16,004 nt of DNA from Saccoglossus kowalevskii (lineage: Eukaryota; Hemichordata; Enteropneusta; Harrimaniidae), in the NCBI RefSeq assembly GCF_000003605.2, contig NW_003105102.1, forward strand, positions 627,203 to 643,206. The letters run 5' to 3'. Below are positions 1 through 9,702 of the stretch, one piece after another. The notes beneath the pieces were generated by a model that did no database searches, was not told the origin of the DNA, and saw only the letters and a list, made by a program, of their open reading frames with translations. The stretch's first letter is position 1; each line of letters starts with the position of its first letter. Position numbers and translations under genes: made by a program.

Positions 1-77
1 TGCTTGTATATGTAGAAACAAATGGATTGGTGCTTGTATATGTAGAAACAAATGGATTGGTGCTACTTGTGAACAAG
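1..77 (+). CDS. 3' part of an EGF-like-domain exon (partial gene)
   Basis: Reading from base 2, the frame gives ACICRNKWIG twice and then ATCEQ, followed by a consensus donor CAAG|GTAAGT (exon end 77, phase 1). The C-x-C-x8-C spacing, with W and G between the last two cysteines, is that of the C-terminal half of an EGF-like domain, an extracellular disulfide-bonded module. EGF exons usually have phase-1 boundaries, which fits. The 30-bp segment coding ACICRNKWIG is perfectly duplicated (1-30 and 31-60), so the domain as read has an extra CxC segment and may not fold normally. The 5' part of the gene is outside the window. It could also be a decayed exon copy. Confidence 0.5.
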
Positions 78-102
78 GTAAGTGATATGAACTTTACAAC
101 AA

Positions 103-184
103 GCAGTGGTCTATGAACAAGGTAAATCCCACAATGGTGCTTGTATCTGTAGAAACCAATGGATTGGTGCTACTTGTGAACAAG
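103..184 (+). pseudogene. second copy of the EGF-like exon end with its donor
   Basis: The frame is open from 91 and reads YEQGKSHNGACICRNQWIG then ATCEQ, followed by the same GTAAGT donor (exon end 184, phase 1). It is a slightly diverged tandem copy of the segment 31-77 plus its downstream intron sequence. A weak AG acceptor at 102-103 would make a phase 1-1 exon of about 81 bases, but the intron from the first copy would then be only about 26 bases, which is implausible. It may be spliced instead of the first copy, be the true exon end, or be a non-functional duplicate. Confidence 0.4.
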
Positions 185-375
185 GTAAGTGATATGAAAT
201 TCACAACAAGCAGTGGTCTATGAACAAGGTAAATGGTGTTGGGTATGTGTCTGTAAAGGAACAATTTAAATGAAAACCAAATGGACATAAAACTAGATGT
301 TACCTGAGGTTTTTAATGCACAAGTGAGTTTCATGAAGATCATTAATATATTATACTTTCTATGTTTTTCTTTAG

Positions 376-428
376 GTGGACCGCCTCATTTTTCAAAACT
401 CACTGATGATTCCATACAAGAATTTTAA
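376..428 (+). CDS. putative last coding exon of the EGF-like gene
   Basis: A pyrimidine-rich tract (about 355-373) ends in a TTTAG acceptor at 375. The phase-1 EGF donor joined here completes a Gly codon and continues GPPHFSKLTDDSIQEF, then stops with TAA at 426-428. The phase agreement between donors at 77 or 184 and this acceptor is the main support. The resulting C-terminus is short, with no membrane segment. I do not recognise the peptide. Intron length would be 191 bases (from 184) or 298 bases (from 77). Confidence 0.45.
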
Positions 429-551
429 CTATCAGGATGATGCAACATATCTTTCATTCTTTACATTTTTCTTCACTGCCTAGCAACAATCACTACTTCC
501 TGTGTTGTCATGACATTTTTTTAAAAGTTGAAGGAAAGACAAATATTTTTT

Positions 552-557
552 AATAAA
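552..557 (+). promoter_or_regulatory. candidate poly(A) signal AATAAA
   Basis: First AATAAA on the plus strand after the stop at 428, giving a 3' UTR of about 145 bases. A second AATAAA occurs at 702-707. AT-rich sequence makes chance matches common. Confidence 0.35.
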
Positions 558-2230
558 TTTCATCCATGGCTAAGAATTTGATATTTTTTATTCACTGTAA
601 TCCTTGGTTGCTATAGTAGCATAATATCTTTATTGTTGCCATAGCAATGTAGCCTGCGAATAGAAATAGCCATATATACACAGGCTGTATTAAAACGGCT
701 TAATAAATTTTGGAAAAAGTTAAATATTTTCTTGTATCCATTTCTTGTACTTGTTGCAGTTCGCTGTTGATATATGTATTTAAGCAAAGCAATATTTTCT
801 TTCAAAGTCTATTATTTTGTAAAAGTTTTATCTATTTGTTACTGTGTACAAATATACCCATAATTTTGAGTTTGCACCAAGTAAGGATATATAGCATTTT
901 TACTCAGTCTTGATTGTATGTACTAAGAACCAATTACATTTATTGTCTTATCATGTTGTAGTTATGTATGCATGCATCATTGTTCATACATACGGAGCAT
1001 TCTGATTGATTCATGGTCTGTTAACCAGTCATTTAGTCTATTTTGCGGGTATCTGGCAATGCATTATGGGTGTTTCTCAATGTACAGTGTGTTCTGGGAA
1101 ATCTATTTAATTTATGACACATGGTAGCCCTTCATTACATGGCACAAACATTTTATGATTGGTAATTGGGGCTTTCATACTGTGAGCAAACTACTTACAA
1201 ACAATGACACCTGTGTGTGCGTGTCAAATTTCACCAACAAGGTCTTGCCACTGTGACAATAGATACTTGCGAACAAAAACAATATAGTTTATGAATGTTC
1301 CAGAAAGGTAAGTAAGTGGCAATTTAGAAACATTTTGTACACATGGTGGAGGTAGAAAGCATAAAACTGTCATTATGTTAGATACATATTTTTTATCTCA
1401 TTCTAAGCCAGACTGGCATTATTCAAAACAAGGTGCTATAAACAAAAATCAATTTATTTTCCAGCAAAAACGTTTCAGACCAAATAAATTATTTTAATTA
1501 TTCAGACTGTCAATCTCTATGATAAAATAAGTTTATTTACTTCTTACTGAGTAGAGTAGAGTACAAGTTGGCAAGTCCACACACTACTAAAATATTTCTA
1601 TATAATATTTACGCACACAGGGTTTTGCCTATTACACAGACTGACAACCTGTAGTTGAAACAATGCATTGTATTTCTATTATGTATTAGATGTTGTTTTT
1701 AAAATACCTCAGACTTATACTCACATCATAACAATTTAAGATATAATTCAAAAGTGGATAAAACCAATGGAATACAACTGCAATAACATAATGAGGATAC
1801 TATTGAAATTATGTAAAGTCACACCTGTTGTCACGGTAATATTTACCAACTTTTTGAGTATTTTGTGAAAGAACATGTAAAGTTGAAATTGCAGGAGGTA
1901 GTTTTATTAAACACGTTGAAGGTGATATTTACTGCAATGTTTTCAGTCCTTGTATAATTAATGATAAAGAAGAAGTACACGTTGCTAAGCAACCAATATT
2001 GGTTAATTATGTTTCCTATAAGGGCATTGTGAGTGTCACATGATACAAGTTTATTCAAAGCATTTGATGGAAGAACCTGTCAATAAACAACATGCTTTCA
2101 GATTGGCCATTCAGGCACAATAGTGTAAGTCATTTCGATTTAACTCCAACCATTTGAAAACTCTCAGATTTTTGACCATTTACATTCATCCTAAGTCATC
2201 AAATGGTGCTGGACTAAAAGTGAACTTAGC
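558..2230. other. intergenic, no supported gene
   Basis: AT-rich sequence with only short open frames (at most 71 codons) that have no recognisable protein content. A palindromic motif at 1981-2004 is listed separately. I see no RNA gene, array or long inverted repeat. Confidence 0.6.
1981..2004. promoter_or_regulatory. X-box-like motif overlapping a CCAAT palindrome
   Basis: GTTGCTAAGCAAC (1981-1993) is an odd-length palindrome resembling the RFX X-box. It overlaps AACCAATATTGGTT (1991-2004), a perfect 14-bp palindrome containing CCAAT on both strands. RFX and NF-Y sites are often adjacent in animal promoters, but no transcription start is identifiable here, so function is speculative. Confidence 0.2.
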
Positions 2231-2390
2231 AGTCATTACTTGTCACTACTAGTTATTAGTAGTCATTAGCAATCAATGGTAGTTATTGGTAGTCATTACC
2301 AGTCAATGGTCATTACTGCTAGTCACTACTAATTATTGGTAGACATTGGCAGTCAATAGAGTTTACTGCTAGTCACTACATTTGTACTAG
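2231..2390. repeat. degenerate 10-bp minisatellite, about 16 units
   Basis: Units of 10 bases such as AGTCATTACT, AGTTATTGGT, AGTCATTAGC and AGTCAATGGT follow each other head to tail. Consensus is roughly AGTCATTGGT, with a phase slip of a few bases near 2310. Longer-period similarity also exists (a block ending GCTAGTCACTAC recurs). No coding potential. Confidence 0.75.
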
Positions 2391-2793
2391 TTATTACAGT
2401 CTTTGAGAGTACAGTGTATATTTAAACCTATAGTTCATTTATATGAACTTCAAAAGTTTATTAAAACTAACTAGACTTTTTCTGGATGGGTGCTATTATT
2501 TTTATGAGTAATAGATTACGAGTATGTCTTGCTGTAAATGGTTGAACTCTAGGTGTTTTTCACTGCCAGATGTCGTGTAATGCACACAAGACATGGATTG
2601 AACATCTGCCAGAAAAAATCAAATGATTTGATTTTGAACATGTATTTCTTTCATGTTAAGAGTTCAATATCAAAATACCCAATGTTTTAGAAGAGGATAT
2701 GGTGTTGAGATACCCTTACTTCATCAAAATTATTAAGCATGGAAATATTCCCAAAATAGTATTGTTTACATGATTAGTTGAATCCCACCCAAT
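2391..2793. other. intergenic, nothing recognised
   Basis: AT-rich sequence without an open frame of note, a repeat or an RNA gene that I can support. Confidence 0.5.
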
Positions 2794-2932
2794 GTTTTAA
2801 AGCGGGGAGTGTTTACCTGCACATAGCCAAACAAGCATCTACCCATGAGCCTTTGTGTTTTTAGCATTTGTTGTTATCGCTTGGAACTCAATTCTCGTGT
2901 GTGCGCAGGTGACTACCCTCCCGCTTTAACAC
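2794..2932. mobile_element. MITE-like element with about 30-bp inverted ends
   Basis: The left end reads GTTTTAAAGCGGGGAG then TGTTTACCTGCAC. The reverse complement of the right end reads GTGTTAAAGCGGGAGGG then TAGTCACCTGCGCAC. They match over about 30 bases with small gaps. The 139-bp length and lack of coding capacity fit a miniature inverted-repeat transposable element. I cannot see a clear target-site duplication, so the superfamily is open. Confidence 0.6.
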
Positions 2933-3393
2933 TATGACCTTTGATTGTCCTGTTCATTTTCATGCATAATGGATCTTGCAGTGATTGCAAAATGGCTTAC
3001 TCTGACAGTGGTACACCATCAGTCGGTCAAAGGTTATAAATCTTGGTTCATATTTGTCAGATTGAATATTGTCTTAAATAAATTATGGTAATATCGGTTG
3101 CTACTTGAAGACTGATACAGACAGTGTATGCCTTATTTCTTACCAAATCCCCATGACCTTGTTTGGAGTATTTCAAAATAATAATCTTGAAAACTCGTAC
3201 ATAATCAAAAATCAAAATTTGTTAAAGCATATATGGAGGTACGTTTCAAGAACCATTAATTCACAGAACATTGATATTGATATAACAAAAATATTACTGT
3301 ATTCCACTTTTGAATAACAATTGTTACAATTTAAACAAAACATGAACTTTTTGAATTGTTTTGTGGCCAGTCCATACACCATTACCGTTTTTT
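2933..3393. other. intergenic, nothing recognised
   Basis: Contains an open frame of 70 codons (3105-3317) with no recognisable motif and composition like the AT-rich surroundings. I do not treat it as a gene. Confidence 0.5.
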
Positions 3394-4233
3394 AGCTCCG
3401 CTGTCGACTTTGTCGAGCGGAGCTTATCATATGAGTGATTGTCCGTCGCCGTCCGTGTCAATGTTTTACTTTTTCAACTTCTTCTTGAAAACTACAAGCC
3501 TGAATGCTTTGATACTTGGTGTATATGTACTTTGGGTAGACCTCTTTTAGGTTTGTTCATTTCATGTTGATATCTTCAATTCTTTAATTTTGGTGAATAT
3601 TTTTGTAATTTTTGGTAAAAAGTGATATTTTCGACTTCTTTTTAAAAACCAAAAGTTCAATTGCTTTGATATTACATATATAGATACTACATGTAGACCT
3701 TTCTCAGATTTGTTCATTTCGTGATGACATCTTCAATTCTCTAATTTTGGTGAATATTTTTGTCATTTTTGGTAAAAAGTGATATTTTCGACTTCTGTAA
3801 AAACTGTAAGTCCGATTGCTTTGATATTACATATATAGGTACTACATGTGGACCTCTCTCAGATTTGTTCATTTTGTGATATCTTCAATTCTCTAATTTT
3901 GGTGAATATTTTTGTAATTTTTGGTAAAAAGTGATATTTTCGACTTCTTTTTAAAAACCAAAAGTTCAATTGCTTTGATATTACATATATAGATACTACA
4001 TGTAGACCTTTCTCAGATTTGTTCATTTCGTGATGATATCTTCAATTCTCTAATTTTGGTGAATATTTTTGTCATTTTTGGTAAAAAGTGATATTTTCGA
4101 CTTCTTCTTAAAAACTGCAAGTTCGATTGCTTTGATACTATACATATTGATCATTTTCTAATGATGTCTTCAGTTCTTTAATTGAAATGTGCATTGCTAA
4201 CAGCGGAGCTATCTCAGCCGAGAGGCTGCTTGT
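3394..4233 (+). mobile_element. hairpin-ended non-autonomous element with core tandem repeats
   Basis: The left end (3394-3424) folds into a hairpin: AGCTCCGCT and AGCGGAGCT, extended by CGAC/GTCG with a 2-base bulge, around a TTT loop. The right end (about 4198-4233) carries ACAGCGGAGCTA, the inverse of the left-end TAGCTCCGCTGT, followed by a small CAGCC/GGCTG hairpin. Between them lie about five tandem units of 152-157 bp, with starts recognisable by AGTGATATTTTCGACTTC at 3621, 3778, 3930 and 4087. Distinct ends plus a core of about 155-bp repeats resemble the pearl/Helentron-associated elements of bivalves. That classification is inference. No coding sequence is present. Confidence 0.65.
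3466..4180 (+). repeat. core tandem array, about 155-bp unit, about 5 copies
   Basis: Each unit contains TTGCTTTGATATTACATATA, CAGATTTGTTCATTTCGTG, CTTCAATTCTCTAATTTTGG and TGGTAAAAAGTGATATTTTC. The first unit is the most diverged. Alternating 157 and 152 base spacing comes from small deletions. The array is internal to the element at 3394-4233. Confidence 0.8.
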
Positions 4234-4501
4234 TCAAAACCTAATCTATTGCAGTACATGTTAAGTTTTTCTCTAAATTTTAATACGATTCAGATTCCAT
4301 TGATGTAGTGCTCAGTCTGTTTACATGGTAGGACTATTATTTCAAGATAATTTAAACCATTTTGTAAATGAAAGAAAGTCCAACAATGTAGAATCTGATG
4401 TGTTTGATCAAGAATAGTATCAAACAAAATATTGATATATATATTTCAATCCTGCCTTATAAGCTTACTGGTGTTTTCGCTGTGTAGCAGATATCTCCAT
4501 A
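4234..4501. other. intergenic, nothing recognised
   Basis: AT-rich sequence between two mobile elements. A motif CAGATATCTCCATA near 4488 recurs in altered form near 4710 and 4870, suggesting an old dispersed or tandem repeat on both sides of the MITE. Confidence 0.4.
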
Positions 4502-4509
4502 CAATTTGT

Positions 4510-4650
4510 GGGCTAATCTGCACTGGTTCGGAAGGTTGTAAATGATTAGCTAGTTTGAATTTGCATAACAATACTGACAATAAACGCCACAAGTTTTTTT
4601 GTTTTTTTAGCCAATCAGAATTCATCTTCCGAGCCAGTGCAGATCAGCCG
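4510..4650. mobile_element. MITE with 8-bp target duplication (hAT-like size)
   Basis: The ends are inverted: left GGCTAATCTGCACTGG then TTCGGAAG, right (reverse complement) GGCTGATCTGCACTGG then CTCGGAAG, two mismatches in 24 bases, with weaker similarity for another 20. The element is flanked by identical CAATTTGT at 4502-4509 and 4651-4658. An 8-bp duplication is the size made by hAT transposases. The 141-bp body is too short to code. A duplication this clean suggests a relatively recent insertion. Confidence 0.75.
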
Positions 4651-4658
4651 CAATTTGT

Positions 4659-6030
4659 TTTTGTTACCGATGTTTTCACTGTGTAAACATCAGACAACTC
4701 GTCCTGTCCAGCAGATATCCCAATATATGTTAATGTATTCATCATGCACTTATCCTCAGATGAGCTCTAAGCACATCATTGTTTGATGTGAATAATCTTT
4801 GCCAAGACTCGTATCCAATCCTGTGTAGTAGCTATTCCCATATATGTTAACATTTCCAGACCTGTCCAGCAAATATCTCCATATTATTTTTGTTGGTTAA
4901 CTGCATGATGTTACCACTGTGCAAACATCAGGTATTTTTGTCTGTATTGTTATCAGTAAAATTATTCCTGTTTTACAGATTTGTACTTATATATTTGTGT
5001 TTTAATAATGCTTTTATTTTTTATGTTACCAGAACTGAAATAAATGTGCTACTCTTAATAAATTATGCTAATGTGTTTGTAAAAATTATAATAGTGTCTA
5101 AAAATATGCATTCAAACAATTCTTTCTAGCAAAAACAATAATCAGTCGACTTGACCAGTGTTGTGCTGGTAATAAAAACACTGAAGTTAACTACATGTGG
5201 TGTTGTTTCTATATATTTATTATTAACCAGAAACACATGATGTGCCGTACAAGTGCTAATATCAAAACTATATAATTATACATACCTCAATATAGAGGAA
5301 AGCTTACTCACTAAGTGTTTTTCTAGAAAAAAACTGTAAGAGGGAGCACTGCAATTTAGCGGCGCCACTAAGTGGGGGAGATAGGGATCTGCCTAACAGA
5401 GTGTGTAGTTTTTGATAATTCTTAGTTAAAATGGAGTCTTCCTTAGGGCCAAAATTACTATCAGGTCACAGTTGAAGACTGTGGCCACTTGTGATCCCTG
5501 GTCAATCAGATTTTTATGGTTGCCGGAGGATCTGCTCTCTAGGGTAATGGGACCCATGGCCATGGCATGAGGGCGCTGCGCTCCTGTTCCCTTGTTTAAA
5601 AAAATCCTTGCTCACTATAAAAAGATTCAACATGTCATGTCCGCTGTCTTGAACAATTTAACTGTACAAGGCAATACACGCTTTGTTTGTTGTGAAATAC
5701 TTTGGATGTTACTATATTAATTATAGCAGTGTTTGGTATTTTACATAGCGTGAAATAAAGTATAATCTGTCACTGTAGCGCCATAAGTTACAGAGTGCCG
5801 TAATTGTGTGGTATTTTACAAAGTATTTCCATCCTACCATATTAGGAAATGTGAATTCCAAATATGGAATGATTACGCGTCCTCTAATAATAAAAACAAA
5901 CATGGCTGCCACCAGAGTTTGACCGGACTCCACACAAAGAAGTTCACTGATTCTGTTTTAAACATTTTGGATTTCTGCATTCCCATGATGTATCCATGAT
6001 GTATCCTTGGAAAAGATATATTATAATGAT
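4659..6030. other. intergenic, repeats only
   Basis: Degenerate direct repeats (CAGATATCCCAATATATGTTAA near 4710, similar near 4840 and 4870) occupy 4659-4900. A GC-richer stretch at about 5340-5600, with ATAGGGATCTGCC, a CACAGT/ACTGTG hairpin and CCATGGCCATGG, looks like an old transposon fragment but I cannot classify it. Short open frames (at most 79 codons) show no recognisable protein. Confidence 0.4.
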
Positions 6031-6033
6031 AAG

Positions 6034-6103
6034 GTTACTACGAAGATACCTCAAAGTATGCACTCAGATAGTTTGTACATATTTTGAGGTATTCTCGTAA
6101 TAT
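6034..6103. repeat. imperfect inverted repeat
   Basis: GTTACTACGAAGATACCTCA near 6034 is the approximate inverse of TGAGGTATTCTCGTAATA ending near 6103. The arms are about 24 bases around a loop of about 20. It could be a small MITE remnant. Confidence 0.45.
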
Positions 6104-8530
6104 TTACATACCACATAGATGACTCAGAAGACAAATCAAACACTGGGTAGAAGAGACAAAATCAACTACTCGATTTATTGTTAATTAATAATTAATATAT
6201 TGAATAATAACAGAGTTAAAAACTGTAAATGTGAAGCAATAGAAGACTTGGACAGTAATGTTAAAAATAAAATTATATTATGCATGTTAAAATAAAAATA
6301 GTTTAAAAAATCTTGAGCTTGAGGTAAAATAAATTGGGGTTTGGGGAAGGAACAACCAGCACATAAAGAGATTCAGTTATTTGGAATGTCCTGGGTCTGG
6401 TTGATGAGTACAATCACTCAACTAAAAAAATCTGTACTGTAGTACAGCAATCAACTACAGGACTGTGTTCAAATGCTTTCTATCAACGCGTTTCCAGTAA
6501 TATGCTAGATAGGGCAGTATACAATACACTTTTAAAACACATAAAGTAGTACAGCTAGGAATTGATTCTACAATATTTATCTGCAAGCACTACTCATAAT
6601 ATTTTGACTTTGAAGTATTTGTGAATACTTAAATTAACAAGACATGAATGTCACAGTCCTCGTTATTTAATTATAAAATACTCATATTGAAATAATACCT
6701 GTAACATCTGCAAACAATTGAATTAATATGTACTCTATATGGATACAACTCATGTGATTTCCCTTAATCTGATAACTGAAAATCTCAGAGTACACAAGTG
6801 CAACCAAACTATGTCTCATACATGCTCAAGAAACTGCATTCATGAATCTGAGTAAACCTTGATGTACCTTTAATAACAACTTGACTTCTTTATTAATTCA
6901 GGTCTTTGTATATTACAAGAACCTGGGTTTGTTTCAGTATCACCACTATAATTCCCATCAAAATGTAGCCCTGACACCCCTCTACATTTTCTACTGAGAT
7001 TGGTAATGGTACGACCCATCTGTCACTGATTCAGATCAAGGTAATGACCAGATCATGACATCACTAAAAACCCTAGCATTAGAATTTAAGCTAAATATTT
7101 ATTCTGAGCATGCTCAGTTGTTCTCTCAGTGCAGTAGGGAGAGGTAGTTTTTGAAAAAAAAAAAATTATGTGCATAATTGGCAGAGACTTGTTCATAAAC
7201 CTGCCAAGTTTCATCGATATCTGCTGCAGAATATCTGTGAAAATGTTAGAGATGTCACAGACGGAAAATTGAAATAAGAATTACTAGGTTGCACCTGAAA
7301 CAGGGACTAATCAGCGAATCTACTAAGAAATGTTAGAAAATATTCCTAACTGAAGTGCCACAAATCAAATTTATTTATTTACAACTATGCACTCATATTG
7401 ATGACGCCCTCTATGGCAGTGATGCAAAATATGAGAGCACTCTTCATGCTGAAAGAAAGGTTAGAAAGGAAAACTTGTGTTTGTACATTTTGGTAAATGC
7501 AGTATGAATAAAATAATCCTAAATTACATTGTAGGCTTGAGGAAATATTGACAATATCAAGCAGAAAGTATATTAAGGTCATTGTAAATGTTTCAATCCA
7601 AAGGAAACGATATATAGTATCTGAATGATAGAGTGTTTAATAAATGCTTTGTGTTGATATATACAGCATATTTTCATAATAAAATATCAACATTTGTACT
7701 TGCACGAGTTACCATAGAATGTCACAAATTACATTTCTTTGCAAGCGTTAGGTTCATTGGTTAATCAAACGTATGTGTAATTAGAAGTTAACTTTAAGTG
7801 TTCATTTCTTGTATCATTTCTTTTATCAGTTATTTTTGAAATATTAAAAAAATCAAATAGATTTTAGATGGGCTATATATAAGCAAATTTTGTCACATGT
7901 ATTAGTGATATATATACAGGGTTTGGGATAACCAATCATTTCAATTTTCAAGAATGCGACTTTGTATAATAAAATCACACTCATGTAAAAACATTTGGAA
8001 AAATAAATTTGCAAATTTGATTTCCACTCAAACCATTAATGCTCACTTGCGAATATAAACGATTCATCCCTTGGTTGATTTACAAAAGTAGAATATCAGT
8101 TTTAAAAAAAGTTTGCAATAACAAAAAAAACCCATAAACTTGTGTTTAAAGGCACTTTTTACTTTATATGTACTCCAATAGTAAGGCATATTTCATGTGA
8201 AATCACAGTATTTGATTGATTTAATATTCAGCAGCACACCCATTAAGAAAATTAGCATAAAATATTGAAAGAATACATTTTTGCATGTAATAATTTTGGC
8301 ATTGCACAACACTGACTGTATTCAAGGATTGCATTTATATTTTGGTATCGTCAGTACAGGTGTGTCACAGTGTCACAGTGTCACAGTGACTCACAATTTG
8401 AGGCAATCCCTGATTACTTCAAGTTCAGAAATAGGGTTAGGGTTTATAACGCATACATAATGTAAATAATGTGGGTTTTTATATTGATATTAATTGCATA
8501 TTCATACACAACATTACATGTTATATAAGG
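6104..8530. other. intergenic, nothing recognised
   Basis: Strongly AT-rich. It contains a 12-A run near 7154, a three-fold GTGTCACA run near 8361-8385 and a segment near 7195-7260 (CCTGCCAAGTTTCATCGATA) that resembles a dispersed repeat phrase common in invertebrate genomes. The longest open frame in the stretch is 65 codons and unrecognised. Confidence 0.5.
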
Positions 8531-9242
8531 TACAATTGACAGCACCACCCGTCCAATTGACAGTGACACTCACCAATCAACAGCGTCACACGTCAATTGA
8601 CAGCAGCACATGCCAATCGACAAAGGCACACGTCAAACAACAGCGGCACCCGTCAATCTACAGCGGTACACGTCAATCGACAGTAGCATACGTCAAACGA
8701 CAGCGGCACACGTCAATCAACAGCGGCAGACGTCAGTTGAGAGAGTCACATGCCAAACGACAGTGTCACACGACAATCGACAGCGTCACATGCCAATCGA
8801 CAGAGGCACGCGTCAAACGACAGAGGCACACGTCAATCAACAGCAGCACACGTCAATCGACAGTTGCACACATCAAACGACAGTTGCACACATCAAACGA
8901 CAGCAGCACACTTCAATCAACAGCAGCACACATCAATCAACAGTTGCACACGTCAATCGACAGCAGCACACGTCAATCGACAGCAGCACACGTCAAACGA
9001 CAGCAGCACACGTCAAACGACAGCAGCACACTTCAATCAACAGCAGCACATGTCAATCGACAGCAGCACATGTCAGTTGACAGTGTCACACGACAACATC
9101 ACATGCCAATCGACAGAGGCACATGCCAATCGACAGTGGCACACGTCAAACAACAGCGACACATGTCAAACGACAGTGGCATATGTCAAACGACAGCGCA
9201 CACGTCAAACGACAGCGGCACACGTCAAACGACAGCGACACA
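8531..9242. repeat. 20-bp minisatellite, 36 units
   Basis: Thirty-six head-to-tail units near the consensus CGTCAATCGACAGCGGCACA. Only two units have a changed length (13 bases near 9091 and 19 bases near 9187). Because 20 is not a multiple of three and the unit lacks stop codons, three plus-strand frames stay open across it (up to 291 codons). All translate to period-20 Thr/Gln/His/Ser-rich peptides and I regard them as artefacts of the repeat. Most variation among units is CG versus TG or CA at the same three places. Confidence 0.95.
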
Positions 9243-9510
9243 CATCAAAAGTGTAAACATTATGGACATTGGTGTCCCACAATGCAATGGTACAATCCCA
9301 GTCATTGGTGTCAATAAACTTTCAAATCATGTAGATACAGATTGTTTTTTTGGCAATACTAAAATATAGATTTGACACCTAAGACGCAAATGCTCACCAA
9401 GAGTGAAAAAGTCACAATATGTGTTTTTACTCGTCAAATCATGATCCATCCCATCCACCCTCCCTTCTGTAATGAAACCATGGTATTCAAAACAAGATAA
9501 ATTTGAACAA
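9243..9510. other. intergenic, nothing recognised
   Basis: Between the minisatellite and an inverted-repeat element. No gene or structure found. Confidence 0.5.
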
Positions 9511-9702
9511 TACTGTAAAATACTTTATTTTAGCTGGAATTAATTTTCGTTGAAAAGACTTTTTGGGTGTTTTGTATGGAATTTATTTTTACTGATTTTT
9601 GACAAGTTGAGTGTAAAATATAGGAAAAAAAGGTATATTCATTGAATTTTATTTTCAATGAAATTATTCCTTCAGCGAAAATTAAAGTATTTTAATACAG
9701 TA
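9511..9702. mobile_element. MITE-like element with about 45-bp imperfect inverted ends
   Basis: The left end begins TACTGTAAAATACTTTA then TTTTAGCTGGAATTAATTTTC. The reverse complement of the right end begins TACTGTATTAAAATACTTTA then ATTTTCGCTGAAGG. They match over about 45 bases with a 3-base gap. An inner hairpin (TTCATTGAA/TTCAATGAA near 9640-9660) adds to the fold-back structure. No target duplication is obvious. Confidence 0.6.

Larger units (their letters stand above)
1..245. repeat. tandem repeat of 30 bp and 107 bp units over an exon boundary
   Basis: A perfect 30-bp direct duplication occupies 1-60. A 107-bp unit beginning at 31 is repeated from 138 to about 245 with few substitutions. 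Each large unit contains the EGF-coding segment, the GTAAGT donor and about 55 bases of downstream sequence. The array may continue left of the window. Confidence 0.85.

Noticed and set aside
4890-5129. 79-codon hydrophobic plus-strand frame
   Set aside because: Composition follows the T-rich DNA, there is no splice or promoter context, and it overlaps degenerate repeats.
8434-8446. Telomere-like GGGTTAGGG
   Set aside because: Only about two repeat units, which is common by chance; no array.
8531-9242. CRISPR-like array
   Set aside because: Units are 20 bp head to tail without spacers, and the context is eukaryotic.
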